Source: Mytilisepta virgata
Taxonomy: Eukaryota > Mollusca > Bivalvia > Mytilida > Mytilidae
Assembly (NCBI GenBank): GCA_028015205.1
Contig: CM051520.1
Span: 65,294,694 to 65,358,693, forward strand
DNA length: 64,000 bases
Direction: 5' to 3'
A model generated the notes under the pieces. The model made no database searches, had not been told where the DNA came from, and was given only the letters and a program-made list of their open reading frames with translations. This document shows, piece by piece, positions 37,601-52,600 of this stretch; position 1 is the stretch's first letter; each line of letters begins with the position of its first letter. The position numbers were made by a program, and so were the translations under genes.

Positions 37601-40600
37601 TCACCAGATAAACACAATTTGCGGTGTTAAAATATATGTTTCACGCATGAACCACATCAAATACAACACTGTTTTCCCTAAATATATGTGTGTATAGTTA
37701 ATTCAGTTGAGTGCAAAAATGCAATTATATATACCAACTATCATAATTTTGAATTATGCGGATCACGACCATATTCTTGCAAATCACAAGCATCTGTCAA
37801 CAAATTTCAATAAAATACAATTTTTCAATAATTCACGAAATAATAATTAAACAACAAACAGTCAAATATAGAGTGTTTATGTAGTTTGCCTACATTTATT
37901 AAATAATTTGTCTGCAAATGCATGAGTCTGGAGGATGATAAAATGTAAGAAACACTAAACTTAATATCCAATGACCATGTTGGTTTTTGCAATCACAACC
38001 TCACTCATAACCTAGACTACCAAGCAAATATATATATGCACTACAATTAAAAACTAAAAACATATGAACAACATGGACCCCACCAAAAAACCGGGGTAGT
38101 CTCATGTGCTCCGAAAGAGTAAGCAGTCTACATTCTATACATCCATATATTTCAGATATTTCTTGAATAGCTATAGGCTAGCTTACACATGGCTGAACGT
38201 GTCAATCACAAAAAACATCCTGTAACGTGCGAAACGTACGCGTGTAACGTGTGGGTCGTTTGTATTTGACGTGTGAATCCTGTGCGCGTGCAACGCGCGA
38301 ATCGTTTGCGTGTGGTTTGTGCGTGGTAAGAAACGTGCGATTTGAATTGTGTAACGTGTATGAGATTTCATTGGTCGAGACAGGTGTTTAAACGAGTGAA
38401 TTCAAATCTAACCATATTTTATACTCGAATTTAAATATTGTTGGAACGAACTTTCATCCTTATCAAATATTTGATAATATTGATATTTATAATCCGGCAC
38501 AGATTCTATTTTTTTTCTATTGCTTATTTGAATTATGCAAATCGTTTTGTTTGAAAAGAATAAATACAATAAAATGTTTCCTAAATCAATGATCATATAA
38601 CTAACATACAACATTTCTTAATGAAACAAAGATTTGAAGTCGAAACTTGTTGGTAAAAAATATTTTAAATTATTCTTAAAATCTGGCGAAGTTTTTAATT
38701 TGTTGACAATTATCATTTATTAATTTATATCTTCATAGTACATCTTTTGCATAATTAATTGTTTGGTTATTTTGTTCCCCAAACGGTCGACTACTGGGCT
38801 AAAACAACATCTAATTAGACGAGGGATTAAGAGGTCCTATGAGCTTTCTGATTGTAAATAGGAATACACAAGAAATATGACATAGTCAACTATTTTTTTT
38901 TATATAGTCAAGTATACATGTATTTTCTTGAAATAAAATAGATCCCTAAAAATAACTTTATTGACAAAATAAATATTTATACAAATTTATACATTTAGAG
39001 TCACATTTTCAGATAAAGTTCAATTTATTGTATAAATGTATTTTATGTACAAATATTTTACATAGAGAATATGAAATATTTCTATTCATTTATGGTTAAG
39101 ATATAATTTTAATGAATACAAACTAAGAAATATATTTACATCAACTATATACATGTAATAATATATATAAACAGTTAATATTTTATACTATATATTATAT
39201 TATTAAGAAATAAATAAAATATTTTTACAATATAGCATATAATAAAACCATAAACATTGAATATCTAAAGTAGATGTACAGGTAAATAAGTATTTGTTCC
39301 TTCAGAAGACCTCTTAATCCTTTGCCTAATTAGACGTTGCTTCAGCCAAGTAATCGTTCGTAGAAGAAAGCCCCAGCACATGATGTATTTTGTTTGAATG
39401 AAGTCATAAAACATTGTGGCGTAAGGTTTACTTTACTGACAACTATCATTATCATATTAGTTTTGGTTAATTTGCAATAACTATATAAATAAGGTAAAAA
39501 TAACATGAACAGGTTTATAGATTTTTAATGAACTCAAAATATAATTTCACAGTTCTGTTATAAAGTTCTATTTTAAATATTTCACCGCTATTTATATCTG
39601 GCATACATTTAAAATTAATTCTTTTTGTTATATTCCGTTTTTATCTTACACAAAACAAGTTTTAGAAATCGTGTGTCGTAGTTTGCGTGTAACGTGCGAA
39701 TCGTGTGCGTGTATTGTGCGAATCGTGTGCGTGTAACGGGGTGCGAATCGTGTGCGTGGATCGTGCGAATCGTGTGCGTGTATCGGGCGAATCGTGTGCG
39801 TGTAACGTGTGAATCTTGTGAGTGTGGTTTGGTGCATTTATTTCGAACCAACATAGTGTTATCTCTATTAAAGCATGAATGTGAATAGAGGCAAAATCAG
39901 TGTTATTCAATTTAATTCAGTTTATTAAGTGTTTGCCACTGTCATGTGTGCAAGCAAGAAGTCTTTATTGTGTTAAATCTAGTTACTTGACAAAATCATT
40001 TTTACAGTGTCTACTATCAATCCTTTCCAGAAAAGCAAATATAATAATTTCTGGCTTTTATACATATCGTTTGAGTTTTATATGGACAATTGTTCAAAAC
40101 GACATGACATGTGTTCACCCATTTTTTTTTTTTTAGAATGCCACGGAATATCATTTTAACACGTTTTAAACAAATTGTTCATACAATGGTTCAATATTAA
40201 TTCCTTATAATTGCATATATACTATTTTACACAAAATTTAGACACAGCACGCTAACACTTGTGACCAGTTGACCTATTGGTGACAGATGTTTCTCACTTT
40301 AAATAATGTTCTTAAATTTTTGTCATTTGATAGTAAAATCTACAAAAAATCGATCGTGTTTCATGGGGAAATTCGAATAAAACTCTGTAACATATTAACA
40401 TTTCGAAACCTTATTTCATGACATATCTAAAATGTTAAACACGGTAATAATAAGGTTGAGGCGTAAAATTGTGCCATTAATTTTTTCAGACAAAATCAGT
40501 AAAAATTGGTAGCATAATTAAGAAATGAGTTTCTTAAAGTGTCTTCATGTCTAGTTGACGGGCTGATATTTGGCACACACCTAAATAAGATTATACTCTT

Positions 40601-43600
40601 CACACCAAGTCATCCGTTTTCCGGGAAGAGGCTTTAATACGCAAACGTCAAATTCTTAAAGGTGTCCGATGATGCGACAACTTAGAAAATTGTGGAATCC
40701 ATGATCTAATTTTGAACTGATTTTTCGTTGCTTTGAAACATTTGTTATAAAATATTTCGTGTGAAAAATTTGACAAGAACCTTATTTTCAAGTAAAAATT
40801 CAAACTTTACGTGACACCCAACCATAAACTTTAAATGAAATAAATTGTAAAATTTATTTTTCAGGAATTTTTTGTCCGACGTCAAAAAGTAATTGTTGTC
40901 ATTAGAACTTCTCAATAACGACCGTTGCTATATGTCTGCTTACTGCTTAGTAACAATATTTGTAAAATTTTTGCAGCACGCAACCTACTATGACGCAACG
41001 CAGTTTTTCGCCTTGGGCCACGTTCTTCCACAAACGTTGACGTCAAAGTAGGAAACAATAGCCGAAACTCAGTCATGTATAAATCTTGTTTTTCTTAGGT
41101 TATGAATATTTTTACTGTTTATGTTTTGATTCTATTACCCCTTTAGGGACCTTGCATGTCAATGGTATAAAAGGAGTGAACGTCCTCTTTACTTCCTCTC
41201 ATCCAGTGACCTCCAAAAAATATGAATGGCAAGGCATTTATTGGCAGACTGGAGGTAATAATATAAGTGTAACTAATAAGTTTATTATTTTGGATGTGCA
41301 CGTATTTCTTAAAGTTAGTTTCAAATGGTGAGTTCACGTATTTAATAACGAACAGTGTATTGATGCTATTACATGTAGGGTGTTCCTTCACAAAGCCGGT
41401 GAATATTAAATTGTATGGAAACCTAAGACAATACTAGAAATGCTGACTCAAAATATTGCCGTATAAGCCTTTTTCAAGTATTCACCAAACCTAAAAATTT
41501 ATCTTGATTTGTTAACCCAAACAAGCCTAAATCCAAGTAGATGGCCCTTAACTCTGAAATATAAATTTTCCTCAATGGAATTAAAACCTTACTTTCAGCA
41601 GAATTGTTAATTTTTTCTTCTTTTTATTTAACTTTATTGTGGTATGAATTAGGGAAACCACAATTTTTGCAAAGCATTGTGATTAATAAAAGCAAAAAGA
41701 TACATAAATGGACGTTCGAATCAAATTATATTGAGGTATCACAACTGAATGTTTCAAGGAATTGGAATTGAATAAATAAGGAATGGCAACTGAATGGATG
41801 AATTGCAGTCTCCTACAAGTAAGATTATCTAAAGTCATGTGTATTTACTCGAAAGTCGACATATTTTTCAATACACATGCTTAAGAGCAATATTTATTTA
41901 ATGTTGATGTTACCGATGTGTTTAATATTAAATAGAGCAATGAGGCCTGTAATATGTTCTCCATAGAAATTTTTTTTTCACACTTGTATTATAACTTATT
42001 GTTTAATCATTTTTGTCGATGTCGATGTCGAGAATTTTTTCATTTACAGTATATAATTTGCAGAATTACGAAAATCTTGATTTACTTCCTTATCAGTAAA
42101 TGTAACAATACCAGGGATGGGGTAATGGTAATCTGTAATGGTAAATGAGCATGATTAGTTACAAATTATGATATAATTGAAAGTAATGTGTAATTGGCCA
42201 CACTTTCAATTACATTTAATTTTAATTTAATTAATTCTTTACAATTACACACAGCTGATTGATAGTGAGGAAAAATAGCTCTCCCACTCTCCAGGCTATT
42301 CAAGAAAGCTTAGCTGATCTTTTGGACAAAATAGTTTGATGATTTAATTTTTTTCATGAATTTGAATATTTCCCTTTTTACTGGACACTTTTCAAATTGC
42401 TGTTTCGTCTTATCCATTTTATTTAATTTTTGATTCAAGATAACTCTCTGTATTTAATTGTAAAATAAAAATGAAATTATTGTTAATTAAGTTGTAAAAA
42501 ATTAATGTTAAGACCTTTTTATGAATTGACAGTTAAAATACCTAAAGCTATGGCTTGTAATCCTTTGTTTGCCATATTAACAGTAATGATGAACAAGTCC
42601 TAATTAGGGCCTTTAGGTCATGTACATGTAAATCCATGTACAAAATTAAGTGAATGTCCCTTTTAAACTGTTCACACAATTGTAATAAATATTTTACTCA
42701 CATTTTGACTTAGCATTCACGGTAGTTTGACATACAATGTCAGCTACCAACATTGTAAACCATCACTGAGTAAACTTGCCAGTCATTTTCTATCTATTCC
42801 TACCACATCTGCCCCAGTAGAAAGAATCTTCAGTGTGGCAGAAAAAAACCTTCAGACCTGATAGGTGTAGGTTAGCGGACATTTGATGAACATTAAATGT
42901 AATAGTAAAACGATGTTGTAACTGAATGTAGATATTAATGAGTCAACTTTCATGACTATTTGTTTGTATTGTTGTTTTATGTATGAACGGGCTTTCTGTT
43001 TTAGTTCAATGAAATTTGTTCTTCAAATGTAGTTTGTAATTTAATTAATTACATTTGCAAGGTAATTATAATTTGATTAATTACATTTCAAAATATTTGT
43101 AATGGTCATGATAATTTAATTAAAGGTTTTGGACAAGTAATTATAATTTAATTAATTACTTTCCTATGGAATTCACCCCATCCCTGAACAATACTCATCA
43201 CATACATGTTAAATAGTTTATTCCATTACACTAATAGTTAAGTTTGTACTTGTACTTTCATGACAAATAGGTATTGTTTTTCTAAAATATTTGAAAATAT
43301 TTCAGGAAATTTAACAATATCGAATGCTGTCATACGCCAAGCAGATGTTGGTGTCCAAGGAGACGCCAATCATATAGTGATAACGCAATCTGATATTTAT
43401 TCTTGTAATGTTGGCATCAGATTAAACAAAGGAACAACTACAGATGAATATCTAAGCAGGAACAAGTCAGACTCTATTTTTACAATTTTACGTTCAAGGT
43501 CTGTCCACAATATCCAAGGACTGTCTCTACATGGTGTAAATGATAAACCGTATTTATATATTAGCCGGTGTGATTTTAGTTACAACACAAAACACGGTCT

Positions 43601-46600
43601 GGTTATTGAAAACTGGGACTATGTAGAAGAGAACGACATAACAACAATACTATATTTGGCCAATTCTACCGTGGACAATAATTCGGAAGACGGTTTAAGG
43701 TCAGCAGCTTATCTAAGAGTCTTCCTTCATGTTTACAATACGAGATTCTCTAAAAATGGGCGAAACGGGATGTACATATATCGTCATTATCAGGACAGAA
43801 ACACACTACTAGGGTTTGATGTGATCGAATCAACCTTTCTTCAAAATAATTACTACGGAGTATATTTGTATTTATATTGTTGGCATTGTAACATTAATAT
43901 AACCAATAACTTAAAACAAAATGAGTTCCTACGAAACGGAAAAAATCAAATTTATTTTGAATATAATGCACTTTATAATCATGGAAATCCAGCTCTAAAT
44001 GTCAAACTTATCGATAATACATTTTCCGAGCATTCGTACAAGGGATATGCAGTAGTTATACATGCAAAGAAGCTAACAGGGAGGTTGGATATAGTTGGTA
44101 ATGAATTCAAGAATTCACGAGGCGGAATAGAAATAAGAGGATACAATTTTGCAAAACCAGTGGTGGAAATGAAAAAAAACATATATCAGGGAATCTACGG
44201 AACTAGCGAATCTGTAGTTAATGTCAACAACATCAAAATGAATTTTACTTCAAATTCCATACTAGATTGTCGAGTTAGTAATCTGATAAATATCGAGAAT
44301 GGAATTGACCACCATCTGCAACAAAATACCTTTTTCAACAATGAAATATCAACTTGTATTGTGAGAATTGGAGAATCGTACGACCCGGTTAAATCGATTT
44401 CCGCTTACTATAATTACTGGGGTACACCAGATATATATTTGGCAAAACACCGAATTTGTGATGTTTTCATGGATTCTTCAAAAGCGCGCGTGCTGACAGA
44501 TTATTCTTACCTCGATGAAGATATGTTATTATCCCAAGCAACAGGATCAGCGGATTATTTTACTATGAGCTATGACGTAAGTACAATGACTTATTTTATT
44601 GGTGGTGTGATTAGCTCTACTGTTAACCTCACGAGAATGGATAACGTTCGCGTTAACCGCAGTATTATCATTGACAGGAGCGGTACCTTTAATGTTTCTG
44701 CTGTTGAGCTGCTTTTTACAGAAGGCAGGGGAATTATAGCTTTAGGTAAGTTTTTTTCACAGTATATAGAGCCAAACGCATCATTCAATGTGAGAATAAC
44801 GAGTTTGTACAATGTAAGGTGGCTTATTCCTGTTCTAACTTTGGAAAAAATATCCCAAAAATACTAACAGATAGATTGTAACCTTTATTATCTAAATGAC
44901 GACTTCTTTACAATTTTTATCTGTTTAAATGTCAAATATACACTCTATTTACTGTTTGGCAGGAAGTCTTCTGATAGGAGATGCAAGTGACAAGACTGTT
45001 TTAAGAGCACATCAGGAACAACAACCTTGGAATGGAATTAAAGTATATAATGAAGGTACATCTGTTCTATATTATTAGCTTTTCAAAATGATGTTCGATG
45101 TTTATTAATATATACCTATTAAATGGATATGACGACCATAGCAATTTTTTTACCCGAGACACCGGTCATTTGCAAAGATGAAACGGAGGAGAATAGCAGG
45201 TGTCAGGAAGCAATAATTAAAGCCATTTCAAAGGTATTATGTTATGCTAAACACAAAAATAGGCACCTGCATTGTACCATGTGACACGCGTCCACTAATT
45301 ATAACAGCACATTAAAGCGAAGGACCAAATCGGCTTCGGAATTACCATATATTGCAAATATACTTAAATATGTTTGTACAAAACGTCATTCCGATATTTA
45401 CAGTAATAAACGTGTATTTTAACAAATTGTTTTATGAAATGAAGTATTCGGTAGTCGACCATCTTGAAGACAAAAAATCCATCCTTAAATTAATAAGGAA
45501 TTTTCCATGCTACCATTTACATACGGGCATTATATGGGGAAACTGGTCGAAAATTACAAAATTATAACGAGTATATAACAAGTTAATCTGTGTCTGTTGT
45601 TAATTCAAATTGGGTAAAAACATTTTTATCAAATATAAGTCATGTAATAATAATTATGTAAAGAAATTAATTAGATAAAATAAAGTATTTAAACAATTGT
45701 AATGCAATTCTGAATTTCATTCATCGGGAAAACAATTCGAAAACATTTTGTAACTTCTCAAAAGTAAAGCTGAATATTTACCTTTGACTCAAATTATAGG
45801 AACAACATACCCTTTCAAGTGATAATTGCAGGTACATGACTCCCCCCGCTAATTAAATTGTGATGAAAGTTTTTTATTGACTGTAATTAACACCATGAAT
45901 GAAAATTTAAGTAGATTTTAATCGATACGGCATTTTCAATGGAAATATAAGAAGACAAAAATAATTATGCTATAAAACAATCTCAGTATTTAATTTTTTG
46001 GCCTGTTCGTAGTATTTTATGATATTTTTTTATGTGTAATAAACACGAAAATATTTAATTACTTACTAGCAACTTTTTAAAATTGTATCACCTTTGACAA
46101 ATTGAATTAATTCAATTCAAATACCAACGATGCGAACTTAATAAGAGGAAATTAACTGAAGAATCACACCATTTATGAATACCAATAACACAACTGTCAA
46201 TCACCTCAGTGAAACCATAATAATATAATAACCATGTCGAGAAGGTGACAAATTGTTTGGTTTATCAATTTATTTAACAAGCAAAATGTTATTCCTTGTT
46301 GAAACACGCTTTTTTTCACGAAATATAAAAATTAACACATTTTTTAAATACTGTTGAGTAAAAAATTGGACCGACCGAAATGTATAAAATTGACTGTCTT
46401 CTACGTAAACCATTTTTTACATATTGTTACTATTTTATTATTATTTAGGAAAAAGGGCGCAAAGGAAATATTGAAATCCGGGTAGTTGTAAGATTAAACA
46501 AAAAAAATAATATATATCAAGCGTTGCAGTAAAGTTAAAATTTACCATTATATTCTCATCAAAACAAGAATCTTCCATTCCCAAATCGTGTATCCTGTCG

Positions 46601-49600
46601 CTCTGCAAGCCATTTTGAAAATGTATGCTCATGATATGCCACTTTGATTTACGACTTTGTGGTGTTAGGACTCCACTCACATCAATTGTGTGTGCACATA
46701 TACAAAAATGGCTGGCCTCCACAGATCGCTCATATCAAAATATGTTTTGATCCCTAATGAATACCGTATTGAATTGATCAATAAAACACACCAAAACTTT
46801 CTTATCTAAGGGTAATTTTTATAATGTTTTCGAAATTTTCCCTAGAACTTACACTTTAATTTTATATTACTCAAAGTGTAATTTGAGTTTCAAATCTTGA
46901 AAACGGGATATTTAACATTAACATCATAGAAGAATGCTCACTTTCCGTCGCACCCTGTTTGTCTAAAATAAACTTTTTGAATTCTTGGAATCCGTCATTA
47001 CTATAAACATGATAGATAAAACCAGAAGGATCCAGAATGTTTCTCCTCAATAAATAGTTTTATCACTATAAACCTTATGTGTAATAGTCACGAAAGTATT
47101 CACTTTTGGTCAGCAGTGTTGGAAAATAGTTATTTAATTCGAAATTTACTAAACATTCTGTTGTATATCGAGTGTAGAAGATACTGAACCAACAATGCCA
47201 GAAGGGAAATCCTAAATCATAATCCAGAGGACAATACCCGAACGAGACAAACCAAAAATGAACAAGACTGGCAAACAAACGGACAAAGAGAGAGACATAC
47301 GAACAAAGAACACTGAAAACTAAAGCTTGTGCAATAAGAACTCCAATAAAAGACCTAGAGTGATATCAGGTGCTCTGGAAGGGTAAGCATATCCTGATTC
47401 GCATGTGATACCGTCGTATTGCCCAAGCGGTGAAAGCCGTTAATATGTCTGTATAGGTAAATGTCAAAGTCGGTAAGATAATTGGAATCACACAGGGAAT
47501 ATGTCAATGATCGTTTGTGACACACTACCCTGAGAAAGATCCACACTACCCTGAGAACGATCGTCCAAAGTATGATGTTGACTGTAAAACGTTTTAAGTA
47601 ATGATGTTAGTCGAGGCTTGATGTATATATTGAGCTACAACGTATAATAATATTTATTATAACCTTGTTGTTAAAGGAAAATGGTCAACATATTAGGAAG
47701 ATATAAGTTGCATTGTTAGAGGTTTTAGACCCTAGTAAACATTCATAAAGTCAAAAATAATAGGAAGTACATGTATTCTGACAAAAAAGGTTATCTACTT
47801 CAAAATGATTTAACAATATTTTCTTAAAAATAATGTTCTGAATTACGAACTTAGATATATTTATTTCTTTCAGAGATAAAAATACGCAAGACAGACCTCA
47901 AGGATGCAATCTGTATGTTGGAATTACATACGCATTTTAAGATCAGTTTTACTGACAATAATGTCAGTAATACTGATCAGTTCGTCAGTGCGTTGAGTAC
48001 CACTAAAGACTTAAAATTTTATTTAATAAGAAGCAAAATAAAAACGAAAAATGATTTGATGAATATAAAGTTGTCAGTGGCTGTCAGTATTAATATTCAG
48101 ATTGAAGACACTGTGTGTATTAGCTCTAAAGGGAGGGTGTTGGTTATCGAAGATGAAAAACTGTTTGACAACTCCACGGCTCTAAATTTAGATGCGACTA
48201 ATACAATATTCAAAACAGAAAACCAACCAATTTTTGATATAAACAGTTGCTCTAGTTATTTACTGGTTAATATGACCTCCTCGACATTCTTCATTCAGGA
48301 AGGTATGGGCACAATTTGCAAGACAAAAACAAGTTTACTAGACTTTACAGGGCAAATGAACACTTTTGCAGAAAGTAATACTGGTATTAGTGTTAAATTT
48401 TGTAATTTTGGAATTCCGGAAATAAAACAACGAGTAATAAATTTATCCAAAAACAATTTCGAGACTATTCATGACACAGCTATAATTGTTACTGGATCAG
48501 TTTCCGATATTGTAATTGAAGAGAATTCTTTTCTGAGCATTGGTAAATGCATTAGAGCTGCACTTCAAGACTTCCGATCATTTCTGGTAAAAAGGAATAA
48601 TTTTTCAGCAAACAGAGGAAGCAGTGTTATAGAATTAATTCAACCTTCAACTGGAAATTCTACTATTGCCATCATTCAAAATGTGTTCAGAAATAATACT
48701 GGATGTGTAATAACATTCAACTCTCCTTTTATCGACATTTTACAGAATTTCTTTGAGAATACAACTGCTGGATACAATTTGAGGGTTGCACAGGGAGGTC
48801 AGACCTACCAGAGTTTTACACTAAATGCATCACAGAACTACTGGGGGACGGTCGAACCAAATAAAATTGAAAAATTAATTTATGACCACAATTATGACCA
48901 GTCTTTATTTGATGTAACCTTCCGACCATATTTAGGTTCTAAAAATTACACAGATTTGCGGAATGATACTGGGAAATTCCTTAGCTCCTCTGGTGAAATA
49001 GGTGGTGTTGTTAATGGCAACGTCACACTTAAAGATGAAGGTAGTCCATACTTGGTAATTTCTAATATAGTGGTGGATGTGAATGATGTTTTAGAATTAG
49101 AAGCGGGAGTAGAACTTATTTTCAAGGACGATATCGGAATTGATGTCCATGGTAAGAGGATATTTTTGTATTTGTGTCTAGTAATAATGATATATATTCT
49201 TTCAGTTTTCTGTAAAGCTTTAGTACCTTGATTCTGGTTTTTAGGATTTCAGAGTTATTCTTTAAAGGTTTACAAAAAATAGAACTTCTATTTAAAAAAC
49301 ATCAGTATTGTATATTTTCTTCTAAACACCCCGTCTCCAAATATAAATTAATGTGGTTCTTATTACCCGTACTTTTTTGTTTCGACTGTATTGTTTTGAA
49401 ACATCTTACCGTCTGTAGTGCTGTATTCTTATTCGTAGATTCGATGTAGTTCTTATGTAAAGCTAACATGTCTGTATCATTGGCTTCAGCATTTGTGATT
49501 TTGTATTTCAGTGACTATTTCATGCAAATATTTGCTGCCAAAGTATAGCGTAACCGATGAGAATAATGTCAAATCAGTTTTCTTTATATCTTTAAATTCT

Positions 49601-52600
49601 TACTAGGTGTGTTGATTTGTTCTGGTAACTGGACTTCCACTGTGAAAATGAGACCTGAAATTGATGAAAAGCCTTGGAGAGGATTAAATTTAAAATCGTA
49701 TGACAGTAAGTACTATATTTGAACAGAAGATCAACGCATTGAGATTTCTTGATCTTATTCCATTGGATTATCTTTAATTTCTCTGGTACTTCCATAACAG
49801 ACACAGAACGAGAAAGAACACATATGGAAGAATACTAAGATAGTTTTTCTAGAGTATATATCTACATGCACTTGAAATTAGGCTTTCATGATAAATTTGT
49901 GATATCATAATATATGACATCATACATTTTGAAGGTAATAATGCACAAGATATTTTAGAACAGGATACATTTGTTTATTGTATAAGTTTTCTATACCAAA
50001 ATTTTGAGAGCTACATTAAGTTAGGTATATCGTTTTATGTATTTAAGAAAAATCAAAGGAAAGGAAATACTCATAACATTAAAGTATTCTGTGAAATTCA
50101 CCTGATTGATAGCGTATATGTTCAGGAGCTTAGATTATGTATCAAGAATGTATACACTACATTCCTTACTATGCTTTACATTTAATAAAATAGTAATAGT
50201 TATTTTAAAGCAAGTTACCGATGTGAAAGCTCGACAGACTCACCCACAAATTAAATAAATTGTGAAGGACTTTATTTAAATTTAGTGTGTTTCAGATCCA
50301 GTTTACACATAAACAAACTTATAAAATGTACTAAAAATAATGTCCATGTTGAATAGTTCATCTTCATTCCAAGAATTCATTTTTGGCTTATGTATACAAT
50401 TAGAGCTTTTGACGTCACAAATGGAGATGAACATTATAAGGTGTTTCGCCATCATTTCGTTAACCAATAAAATTCATATCGTTAACCAATAAAATTCAAG
50501 GTTACATGGAACACTGGTATTATGTATTTGTGAAAACATACATTTCTATTTAAGAATAGTTACTGAATGTTTTTTTTATACTTTACTAGGCATAAAAATG
50601 TCCATTCTTAGATATTTAGACGTCAGAAAAACAACCAATGGTATATTATTTAACAGTTCAAATGTAAATATTCATAATTTAACTTCAACGTCATCATCAT
50701 CTAATGGAATGACAATAAGAGTAAACAATGTATCATTGGACAGCACGTTTATAGAGTTGGACGCCTCTTATAACTCTGGAAGTGGAATAAAAATAGTTTC
50801 AGAAGAATTCATATCACGTGTCATACGAATCAATATATATAAATGTACAGTAAGTCAAAACAATAATGATGGTTTTTATGTCCGTGCACAAGCTACGGTA
50901 GTAATTTCCAGTTGTCTCTTAGAGGAAAATAAAGACAGTGGTGTATATGTTGATCAAAATATGGGCGGAGAAATCCATTTCATGTCGAGTAATATTTCTC
51001 GGAATACTAAATATGCTATAGAAGAATACTCTACCGAAAATCTTGTTCTAGACTCATCTTACGTTGCAAATCATACTTACCACTACTATTCGCATGGCAT
51101 TGTCCCATTCATATATCTGGGAAATAATGACAAATCGGACTTCAGCATTACAATTGTAAATTGCAAATTTCAAAACAATACTAATAAAGGTATAGAAGCT
51201 CACTTGAGATGGGGAAGCCGTGGATCTTTTACTGCGAGAATTGAAAACAACACGTTTGAAGGTGGAAATAGAACATTTTATATCAATGATGATCACTATG
51301 TGTTATATAACCTTTTTATGTATGTTACCATAAAAAACAATACGTTTAAAAATAATTATTACCAAAAAGGTTCGCTGGTCATTCTTGATGTTGTTAACAT
51401 TGGCGACATTAGCATTGAAAATAATTTATTTGAAAATAACTTGATTGAGCATACCATTCTGATCCAAGGCAAAAAAGCAAAATCACTGGGAACTATTGAT
51501 ATTTTAAGAAATATATTTTATTTTGACACAGCCAAATATGCATTGATAGATGTGCAATTCTACCATCCGATATCAGTCAACATGAATGTTTTCAAAACTA
51601 ACGACTTGAATTTCTGTGCACTCAGAGCACCAGAGTTTGACATCAATTACATTATTAATGCAGAATATAATTACTGGGGAAGTAACTCATCATTAGATGT
51701 TGTGGAAGTAGTATGTGGGTTCGAAAACGATATGAGGAAAAGCTTCATACGGTATATACCTTTCTACATGGATGACAATCTCAACAAAATTGAAGTAAAA
51801 TTTCATGATGATTTTGACGTCGATGGGGCATACGGTGGAGACATCACCACAAACGTTTCATTGGAAAGTGTGGATATTTCTTCCCAAATACTGATTTCGA
51901 GATCAATGTTTGTAAGGTATTTATTCATACCAAAATGTCTTATAAAAATGGTTTATTACTGAACTATTTTTTATAATATAAATCTGTCATATCTGATAGA
52001 TTATCAACAATTGAACCTGTGTTATTTTGGTAAGTTTATTTTGTACATTATTTCCAACTCTGTCAATATTTTAATCTAATAGCGACTGATTTTTAACTAT
52101 ATCAATTTAACTTTTGCATAAAAGAAACAGTGATCTTGATACAGAAACTATCTATTTTGTGTGAATATTTGATTTTGTTAAAAAGCTTTCAGTGTTGATT
52201 TTATTTTTTATTTTATTTTTTCCTGTGAATTATAATGTCTCATCAGATTTTATCTTACTTGTAACTAGTAATTTGTAAACCCTGTAAATTTGTTTGAAAA
52301 AGTAGAAATCAACACTTTTAATTATCTATTATTTTTTTCAATTGACAATTCCACAAAATGTATACAAAAATCGTGAGAGAATTACAACTTTGATCACTTG
52401 CAGTCCACGAACAGAGTTGTCCTAGATTGCTCTGAAAGGCAAAGATAACGTATTTCGCTTCTATAAACAGTCGTAGCAAAATAAACTGAGATATCGGCTT
52501 AAAATTCATTATAACAACATTTTGACTTTTTTCAGAAACAATGGAGTATTACCCTCATACATGGCTTTGCTCATTGTGGTTTTTCACCCTAATGTTTGGG

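Noticed and set aside
39615..39910. Open frames with TRFARYTHTIRT repeats on the minus strand
   Set aside because: They simply translate the 22-bp minisatellite in three frames.
44746..44867. Continuation of the beta-helix open frame past 44745
   Set aside because: A strong GTAAGT-type donor lies at the conserved G of the exit strand, and the next short exon continues in phase; the extra residues have no counterpart in other modules.
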